The notes beneath the pieces were generated by a model. That model was not told where the DNA came from, searched no databases, and saw only the letters and a list, made by a program, of their open reading frames with translations. Shown here piece after piece: positions 5,369-10,289 of a DNA stretch of 10,289 bases. The translations under genes were made by a program, and so were the position numbers. Position 1 is the stretch's first letter. Every line of letters begins with the position of its first letter. The stretch lies in the NCBI GenBank assembly GCA_003152595.1, contig PMAM01000216.1, positions 7,553 to 17,841 of the forward strand, written 5' to 3'. The stretch comes from Acidobacterium sp. (GTDB lineage: Bacteria > Acidobacteriota > Terriglobia > Terriglobales > Acidobacteriaceae).

Positions 5369-7592
5369 ACTTCACAATTGTTTTCACCGTCACCACATTG
5401 TCGTAGCGGTCGTAGACGCGCACCGCCACCACATGCTCGCTCAGATCCACCGGAGCCTCCGCATCGGCGCGCGCCTTCGGCAGCGGCGCATCGAATTCAA
5501 ACCTCTCCATCGGCGAATCCGCAATGTTCCCCACTGGCGACACGTACTGCCAGCGCCCCGCATCCACCGAGAACTGCGCGTGCGTCACCGGCGACGTTGC
5601 GTCAGTCGCCGTCAGCACCACGTGGATCTTCCCGTTCACCAGATGCGCCTCCAGCCCCGACACCACCGGCGGCGTCGTGTCGATCACGAACGCGTCGCTC
5701 ACCTTCTCCCCCGTCAGCGCCTCGCCCGCATTGTGCGACCGCGCGTCGCTCGCCACCACCTTGATCCGGTAGTGCCCATCCGGCAGCTGTGACGCGTCGA
5801 AACTGTAGAACCGTTCATGAATATGGTCCTTCAGGAACTGCCAGTTGTGCTCTTCCTCGCCGCGATAGTAGAGCGCAAAGCTCAGATCGTCCCCGTTGTC
5901 GTCGTGCGCTGCCCACCGCACCGTCACCGCCGTGCGATCTCGCACCGCCGACAGCGGCTCGCGTCCCGGCTCCTGCCCAAAATTCACACCCTGATTCTGC
6001 GTGGAAGCAAAATTCAGCGTGATCGGCTGCGGCTGCCCCGGCTGCTGCGTGATCGAATTCGCCCGCGCGCCCGGCGCCACCATGACCTCATCGATTACAG
6101 GCGGCAGATTCACCGGCAGATAGTTGATCGCCACCCCGCCCACCTGCGCGCCCGGATGCTCCACCAGCTTCCACTGCAGGAACCGCGACGCATCCACGCC
6201 CACCGCCCCCGCATTCGGCGCAAACGTCTTCCACTCGCTCCACGCGCGCTCCGGATTCTCAATGTTCCCCGCACGCGCCGACATTTGTACCCCGGTCACC
6301 GGCGTCGCGCCCATTTCCACTTCCGCACGTCCCCACTGCGCAAACGCGCCGGCGTCAAACACCTCGCTCGTGTACGTGCCTTCCGCTGCCGGACCGTGGC
6401 TCAGCAAAAATACCTTCCCCGAATTCGCCGTGCTCACGTACAGCCCCTTCGGCGAATCCGCAAAGCCCGTCACCTGCGCCGCCTCCAGATGCGCCACATC
6501 CGCCCACGTCCCGTCATCACGGATCCGGTAAACCCGCCCGCGATTGCCCGTCGCCGCCAGCACGCCGTCCGGCGTCCATTGCAACGAGTAAAGAATGTCG
6601 TCCTTCCCACCCCAGATCTTTTGCGGCGGCCCGTCGCCCTTCGGTATCTCGTACAGCTCCGACCCGTCCGGGATCAGCGAGTTCCCGCTGAAGGCCTGCA
6701 CCGAACCCGGCTGCACAATCGTAATCGTCGCGGTTACAGTTGCCTGCCCGGTCACCGGCAGCGGCGGCAGATTGCCCCGCCCCTTCTCGCCCACGCCGGC
6801 TGCGTAAATCGACCCATCCGGCGCCACGATCACCGAAGTGATCTCCTTCTTCGGCGCGTCGAACAGCACAAACGCCTTCCCCGCCGGATCGATTCGGTAC
6901 ACCAGCCCCGTCCCGTCTGACCCCGCAATCAGATTCCCCGCCTTATCGAAGGCCAGCGTCCGGATGTGCTCCTCGTCGCTCTTGTAGAACAACTCCGGCT
7001 TCCCTCCAGGCGTCACCCGATACACCGCCGCCGGCGCGCCCGTCGCCACAAACAGCCGTCCCTTCGCGTCGAACGCCAGGTCCCACACATACTTCGGTTT
7101 CTCCTGCGTCGCCTGCGGATCGAACACCAGAGTCGCTGTATCGTCCGTCTTGCCCTCCGCATGCGGATCGAGCTTGTATACCTTGCCCGACGGCAGCGTC
7201 GCCGCGTACAGCATCCCGTCCGGGCCCATCCGCACGGTCTGCACGCTCATCTCGCGCGTCGTAAACAGCGTCGCCGACTTGCCGTCCGGCGTCACGCGCG
7301 CGACCGTCGCAGGCGTCCCCGTCGCCAGATACGCATTGCCTTCCTTGTCCGTCGCCACCGCCCACACATACGTCGACGGCGTCGCCAGCACCAGTTTGCT
7401 CTCCGGTCCCGGCACCAGGTACCCGTCGCTGGTCACGGCCACGCCGTTTGGCGTTCCGCGCTCCAGATCCTCAAAGCGCGACTCGCTCCACAGCCGCGTT
7501 CCCTGGGCGAACGACGACGAAGCGTGCATCAGAAAGAGACAGGCTGCAAAGAGAGGCAGCCCCACAGGACGAGCAAACCGGCTTGATTTCAT
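5367..7592 (-). CDS. Secreted beta-propeller protein with Ig-like C-terminal domains
   Basis: A 741-residue exported protein of unknown function. Residues 1-29 are a signal peptide (hydrophobic core 11-22, likely cut near SSFA). From about 40 to 400 it repeats a blade pattern: D-x-x-G-x-L-Y-x-A-T, a short loop, then G-x-V-Y-R-x-x-P-x-G-K. Clear copies start near 80, 122, 171, 213, 255, 337 and 378, which suggests a six- or seven-bladed NHL/SMP-30-like propeller. One blade carries a Thr/Val-rich insertion (about 275-305). A sandwich-like region follows (about 405-495). Next come Gln/Pro/Asn-rich linkers (510-545) and two probable Ig/fibronectin-like domains (about 552-638 and 640-741), the second opening with IDTTPPVVSG. 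It could be a binding or surface protein; no catalytic residues are recognised. The ATG at 7590-7592 has no strong ribosome site. The permease follows directly. Confidence 0.8.
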   Translation of the reverse strand: MKSSRFARPVGLPLFAACLFLMHASSSFAQGTRLWSESRFEDLERGTPNGVAVTSDGYLVPGPESKLVLATPSTYVWAVATDKEGNAYLATGTPATVARVTPDGKSATLFTTREMSVQTVRMGPDGMLYAATLPSGKVYKLDPHAEGKTDDTATLVFDPQATQEKPKYVWDLAFDAKGRLFVATGAPAAVYRVTPGGKPELFYKSDEEHIRTLAFDKAGNLIAGSDGTGLVYRIDPAGKAFVLFDAPKKEITSVIVAPDGSIYAAGVGEKGRGNLPPLPVTGQATVTATITIVQPGSVQAFSGNSLIPDGSELYEIPKGDGPPQKIWGGKDDILYSLQWTPDGVLAATGNRGRVYRIRDDGTWADVAHLEAAQVTGFADSPKGLYVSTANSGKVFLLSHGPAAEGTYTSEVFDAGAFAQWGRAEVEMGATPVTGVQMSARAGNIENPERAWSEWKTFAPNAGAVGVDASRFLQWKLVEHPGAQVGGVAINYLPVNLPPVIDEVMVAPGARANSITQQPGQPQPITLNFASTQNQGVNFGQEPGREPLSAVRDRTAVTVRWAAHDDNGDDLSFALYYRGEEEHNWQFLKDHIHERFYSFDASQLPDGHYRIKVVASDARSHNAGEALTGEKVSDAFVIDTTPPVVSGLEAHLVNGKIHVVLTATDATSPVTHAQFSVDAGRWQYVSPVGNIADSPMERFEFDAPLPKARADAEAPVDLSEHVVAVRVYDRYDNVVTVKTIVK

Positions 7593-7772
7593 GCTGATTT
7601 TCAGTCTACAGAAACGTTCCGGAGCGGTCGCGGAGGCTATCCAAAGTCACCCTAAATCGCCAGACACAAATCGCGTTCCCTCGCCTACACTGATCCTTCG
7701 CCGCTCCCTCTGCATCCCGGGCCCGCCGGCTCGGAATCCCGCGAACTGAACGAATCGACCCGCCGAGCCGAC
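7593..7772. other. Divergent intergenic region
   Basis: These 180 bases separate the propeller gene (leftward) from the Nramp-like gene (rightward), so both promoters should lie here or within the adjacent genes. I see no convincing -35/-10 pair in either direction, no strong inverted repeat and no tandem array. Neither gene has a clear Shine-Dalgarno. Confidence 0.4.
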
Positions 7773-9026
7773 ATGCTGAAACGCTGGAGAACCCGGATTC
7801 TGCTCTTCCTCGCCGTGCTCGGCCCGGGGTTCATCACCGCCAACGTCGACAACGATCCCAACGGCATCTTCACCTACTCCCAGGCCGGCGCGCAGTTCGG
7901 CTACGCCTTGCTGTGGACCATGCTTCCCGTCACCCTCGCCCTCATCGTGGTGCAGGAAATGTGCGCGCGCATGGGCGCCGTCACCGGCAAAGGCCTCAGC
8001 GACCTCATCCGCGAGGAATTCGGCCTGCGCCTCACCATCATCGTCATGCTGCTGCTGGTGGTGGTGAACTTCGGCAACGTCATCGGCGAGTTCTCCGGCA
8101 TCGCCGGCAGCCTCCAGCTCTTTCACGTCTCCAAATACATCTCCGTCCCCGTCTGCGCCTTTCTCGTCTGGCTGCTCGCGGTCCGCGGCGACTACAAGAG
8201 CGTCGAGAAGGTCTTCCTCTTCGCCTCGATGATCTACTTCAGTTACATCATCGCCGGCGTGCTTGCGCACCCCGGCTGGCGCGACGCGGCCATCGCCACC
8301 ATCAAGCTGCCCAAAATGGCGGTGCTGCGCGATTCCAGCTATGTCTTCATGGTGGTCAGCGTCATCGGAACCACCATCGCGCCGTGGATGCAGTTCTACC
8401 TCCAGGCCTCCATCGTCGAGAAAGGCGTGACGAAGGAGAGCTATGCCGGTTCGCGCCTGGACGTGATCGTGGGCTCCATCTTCACCGACGTCGTGGCCTG
8501 GTTCATCGTCGTGGCCTGCGCCGCCACCCTCTGGGTCCACGGCATGGGCTCCATTCAGGAGCCCGCCGACGCCGCCGAAGCCATGAAGCCCCTGGCCGGT
8601 TCCTACGCCTTCATCCTCTTCTCCTTCGGCCTGTTCAACGCCGGCTTCTTCGCCGCCTCCGTGCTCCCGCTCTCGACCGCTTATGTGGTCTGCGAAGGCC
8701 TGGGCCTCGAGTCCGGCGTGGACAAGCGCTTCCACGAGGCGCCCTTCTTCTACTGGCTCTACACGCTGCTCATCGCCGGCGGAGCGGCCGTCGTGCTGAT
8801 CCCCAACTTCCCGCTCATCAAGTGGGCCATCGAATCGCAGGCGCTCAACGGCATCCTGCTCCCGGTGGTGATCGTGCTCATGCTGATCCTCATCAACCGG
8901 AAGGACCTGATGGGCGACATGGTCAATTCCCTCTGGTTCAATGGAGTGGCCTGGGTCACGGCGGTCGTGGTCAGCATCCTGTCGGTGATCCTGATGGTGC
9001 AGCAGTTCTGGCCGGGGCACCACTAA
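7773..9026 (+). CDS. Nramp-superfamily divalent metal transporter with variant metal site
   Basis: A 417-residue inner-membrane protein of about 11 membrane segments with the Nramp/LeuT-type layout. Residues 16-30 (LGPGFITANVDNDPN) form the unwound TM1 metal site, followed by the subgroup hallmark TYSQAGAQFGYALLW (34-48). TM6 reads IGTTIAPWMQFYLQAS (198-213). Canonical Nramp proteins have DPGN in TM1 and a Met-Pro-His motif in TM6. Here TM1 has DNDPN (26-30), and the Met and His positions are Ala203 and Trp205. The protein therefore belongs to a divergent Nramp-like clade, and Mn/Fe transport cannot be assumed; Mg or another ion is possible. The ATG at 7773 places TM1 at the usual position. 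It is transcribed convergently with acr3, 30 bases apart, and divergently from the propeller gene. Confidence 0.88.
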   Translation: MLKRWRTRILLFLAVLGPGFITANVDNDPNGIFTYSQAGAQFGYALLWTMLPVTLALIVVQEMCARMGAVTGKGLSDLIREEFGLRLTIIVMLLLVVVNFGNVIGEFSGIAGSLQLFHVSKYISVPVCAFLVWLLAVRGDYKSVEKVFLFASMIYFSYIIAGVLAHPGWRDAAIATIKLPKMAVLRDSSYVFMVVSVIGTTIAPWMQFYLQASIVEKGVTKESYAGSRLDVIVGSIFTDVVAWFIVVACAATLWVHGMGSIQEPADAAEAMKPLAGSYAFILFSFGLFNAGFFAASVLPLSTAYVVCEGLGLESGVDKRFHEAPFFYWLYTLLIAGGAAVVLIPNFPLIKWAIESQALNGILLPVVIVLMLILINRKDLMGDMVNSLWFNGVAWVTAVVVSILSVILMVQQFWPGHH

Positions 9027-9029
9027 CCA

Positions 9030-9070
9030 CGCGGACTCCGCCCTGAGCCTTAGCCCTCAGGAGATCCGCG
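9030..9070. terminator. Compound inverted repeat between convergent genes (possible bidirectional terminator)
   Basis: The inner arms CCTGAG (9042-9047) and CTCAGG (9056-9061) form a perfect 6-bp stem around an 8-base loop. The outer arms CGCGGA (9030-9035) and TCCGCG (9065-9070) form a second 6-bp stem. The structure occupies the whole 30-base gap and the acr3 stop codon (9057-9059), which lies in the inner stem. No T-tract follows on either strand, so intrinsic termination is uncertain. Confidence 0.5.
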
Positions 9071-10169
9071 GGCCTGCAGCCGGAGCCGGCACCGCTTCGC
9101 ACGCGCACGGCGCCTCCACATCCAGCGCCTCGGCGGCCGGGAAGTATCTCCGCCGGAAATAGAGCGCCAGGTTCACCAGGGCAATCATCACCGGCACTTC
9201 GACCAGCGGCCCAATCACCGCCGCAAACGCCGCTCCGGAGTTGATGCCGAACACCGAGACGGCCACCGCGATCGCCAGTTCGAAGTTGTTCGAAGCTGCG
9301 GTGAACGAAAGCGTCGTCGTCTTCGAATAGTCCGCGCCCAGCCTTCGCCCCATGTAGAACGAGACCAGGAACATCACGACAAAGTAGATGAGCAGCGGGA
9401 TCGCGATCCGCAGCACATCCAGCGGCAGGCGGACCATGGCGCCGCCCTTGAGCGAGAACATCACCACAATCGTGAACAGCAGCGCGATCAGCGTCAGCGG
9501 CGCCACGCGCGGCACAAAGTTCCGGTCGTACCACGCGAGCCCCTTCGCCTTCACCAGCACCGTCCGCGTCAAAAATCCAGCAAGAAACGGAATGCCCAGG
9601 TAGATGAAGACGCTCTGCGCAATCTCTCCAATGGAAACGTGGACCACTGCTCCGCGGAGTCCAAACCACCGCGGCAGCACCGTGATGAACACCCAGGCAT
9701 AGACCGAATAGAAGAAGACCTGAAACAGCGAATTGAACGCCACCAGTCCGGCCGCATATTGCGTGTCGCCCTTCGCCAGTTCGTTCCACACAATCACCAT
9801 GGCGATGCAGCGGGCCAGCCCGATCATGATCAGGCCCGCCATGTACTCCGGATAGCCGCGCAGGAACACGATGGCCAGCACGAACATCAGCATCGGCCCG
9901 ATCACCCAGTTCTGCACCAGCGAGAGCCCCAGCACCCGCTTGTTGCGGAACACTTCGTGCAGTTCCTCGTAGCGGACCCGCGTGAACGGCGGATACATCA
10001 TCAGAATCAGACCCGCTGCAATCGGGATGGAGGTCGTGCCCACGCTGAAGCGATCCAGAAAGGGGACCACTCCCGGCGCAAGCCAGCCCAGCGCCACGCC
10101 AAACAGCATCGCGCCGAAAATCCAGGCGGTCAGATAACGGTCCAGAAACGAAAGCCGACTCTTCTTCAT
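9057..10169 (-). CDS. acr3: Acr3-family arsenite efflux permease
   Basis: Acr3 (often labelled arsB) exports arsenite across the inner membrane using the proton motive force. The 370-residue protein has about 10 membrane segments. The family's essential cysteine is present in TM4 (GLARCIAMVIVW, Cys121), and the conserved glutamate of the later membrane helix is Glu297 in NNFELAIAVAVS; a second motif, PLVEVPVMIAL, follows at 321-331. The last 20 residues are an Ala/Pro-rich cytoplasmic tail with CAC at 355-357, an unusual extra cysteine pair. The ATG at 10167-10169 has GGAG 9 bases upstream. The upstream gene appears to be arsC, 27 bases away, so the two probably form an ars operon whose regulator would lie beyond the right edge. 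Confidence 0.95.
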   Translation of the reverse strand: MKKSRLSFLDRYLTAWIFGAMLFGVALGWLAPGVVPFLDRFSVGTTSIPIAAGLILMMYPPFTRVRYEELHEVFRNKRVLGLSLVQNWVIGPMLMFVLAIVFLRGYPEYMAGLIMIGLARCIAMVIVWNELAKGDTQYAAGLVAFNSLFQVFFYSVYAWVFITVLPRWFGLRGAVVHVSIGEIAQSVFIYLGIPFLAGFLTRTVLVKAKGLAWYDRNFVPRVAPLTLIALLFTIVVMFSLKGGAMVRLPLDVLRIAIPLLIYFVVMFLVSFYMGRRLGADYSKTTTLSFTAASNNFELAIAVAVSVFGINSGAAFAAVIGPLVEVPVMIALVNLALYFRRRYFPAAEALDVEAPCACEAVPAPAAGPRIS

Positions 10170-10196
10170 CCTTCGGGTCTCCGCGGAACCGCGCGT

Positions 10197-10289
10197 TTAC
10201 GAGCGGCCGATCCTGTCGATCTCGTGCTTGATGGCGAGTTGTGCCAGCGTGCTCAGCGGCAGCGAGAGAAACAACCCAATCCGCCGATC
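10197..10289 (-). CDS. arsC: Arsenate reductase, LMW-phosphatase type, C-terminal fragment
   Basis: Only the last 30 residues are in the window (DRRIGLFLSLPLSTLAQ, then LAIKHEIDRIGRS). The pattern R-x-I-x-x-F-L-x-LPL-x-x-L followed by an IDRIG end is typical of the C-terminus of low-molecular-weight-phosphatase-type arsenate reductases. These reduce arsenate to arsenite in the cytosol using thioredoxin or a related donor. The catalytic cysteine loop is outside the window. It ends 27 bases before acr3 in the same direction, which supports the call. Another small phosphatase-like protein remains possible. Confidence 0.65.
   Translation of the reverse strand, partial: DRRIGLFLSLPLSTLAQLAIKHEIDRIGRS

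Noticed and set aside
7647..9023. 458-codon minus-strand frame opposite the Nramp-like gene
   Set aside because: Its translation is a monotonous Asp/Glu/His/Gly run typical of the antisense of a hydrophobic membrane protein. The plus-strand transporter has clear membrane segments and motifs.
8971..9789. 272-codon minus-strand frame inside acr3
   Set aside because: It is an out-of-frame shadow of acr3; the true frame carries the conserved Cys and Glu motifs.
1..10289. tRNA, rRNA, insertion sequence or riboswitch
   Set aside because: I found no cloverleaf, rRNA-like stretch, transposase frame with terminal repeats or recognisable riboswitch core. The gaps are short and described above.

Overview
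The window is a chromosomal segment of a high-GC bacterium. Two 60-base samples counted by hand in core genes give 62-63% GC. The gene content points to an acidobacterium-like soil organism: a dxr/cdsA core pair, a secreted beta-propeller protein, a zinc-dependent phospholipase C, a LolC/E-type permease and an Acr3 arsenite exporter, all separated by fairly long spacers. That placement is an inference from gene style, because no rRNA or other taxonomic marker is present.

Left part (about 1-7592). Seven genes lie on the minus strand and read leftwards in this order: a secreted propeller/Ig-like protein (7592-5367), a LolC/LolE-family permease (5299-4046), a small acidic antitoxin-like protein (3988-3809), a secreted coiled-coil protein in an AT-rich island (3741-3268), a secreted zinc-dependent phospholipase C-like protein (3133-1859), CdsA (1731-901) and Dxr (754-<1, cut by the window edge). 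CdsA makes CDP-diacylglycerol for phospholipids and Dxr makes MEP for isoprenoids. With the permease and the lipase-like protein, the stretch has an envelope and lipid flavour, although shared transcription is not proven.

Right part (7773-10289). An Nramp-superfamily metal transporter (7773-9026, plus strand) converges on an arsenic resistance pair read leftwards: the tail of an LMW-phosphatase-type arsenate reductase (10289-10197) and an Acr3 arsenite efflux permease (10169-9057). A compound inverted repeat sits between the convergent genes. ArsC reduces arsenate to arsenite and Acr3 exports it. The Nramp-like protein has altered metal-site motifs, so its ion cannot be assumed.

The most striking unexplained structure is a set of degenerate short-period intergenic tandem arrays at 818-907, 1800-1862, 4010-4048 and 5306-5368. 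Two have a strict 7-base period, one has a 15-base (7+8) period and one has a loose 7-9 base period. The motifs differ between arrays, but every array begins at or overlaps the stop codon of the gene transcribed into it, and one supplies the likely Shine-Dalgarno of the next gene. Other points of interest are a perfect 8-bp GC hairpin just ahead of cdsA, a GC-poor coiled-coil gene with a perfect SD and an upstream palindrome, and a G8 tract inside a 33-codon ORF that overlaps the phospholipase start codon.
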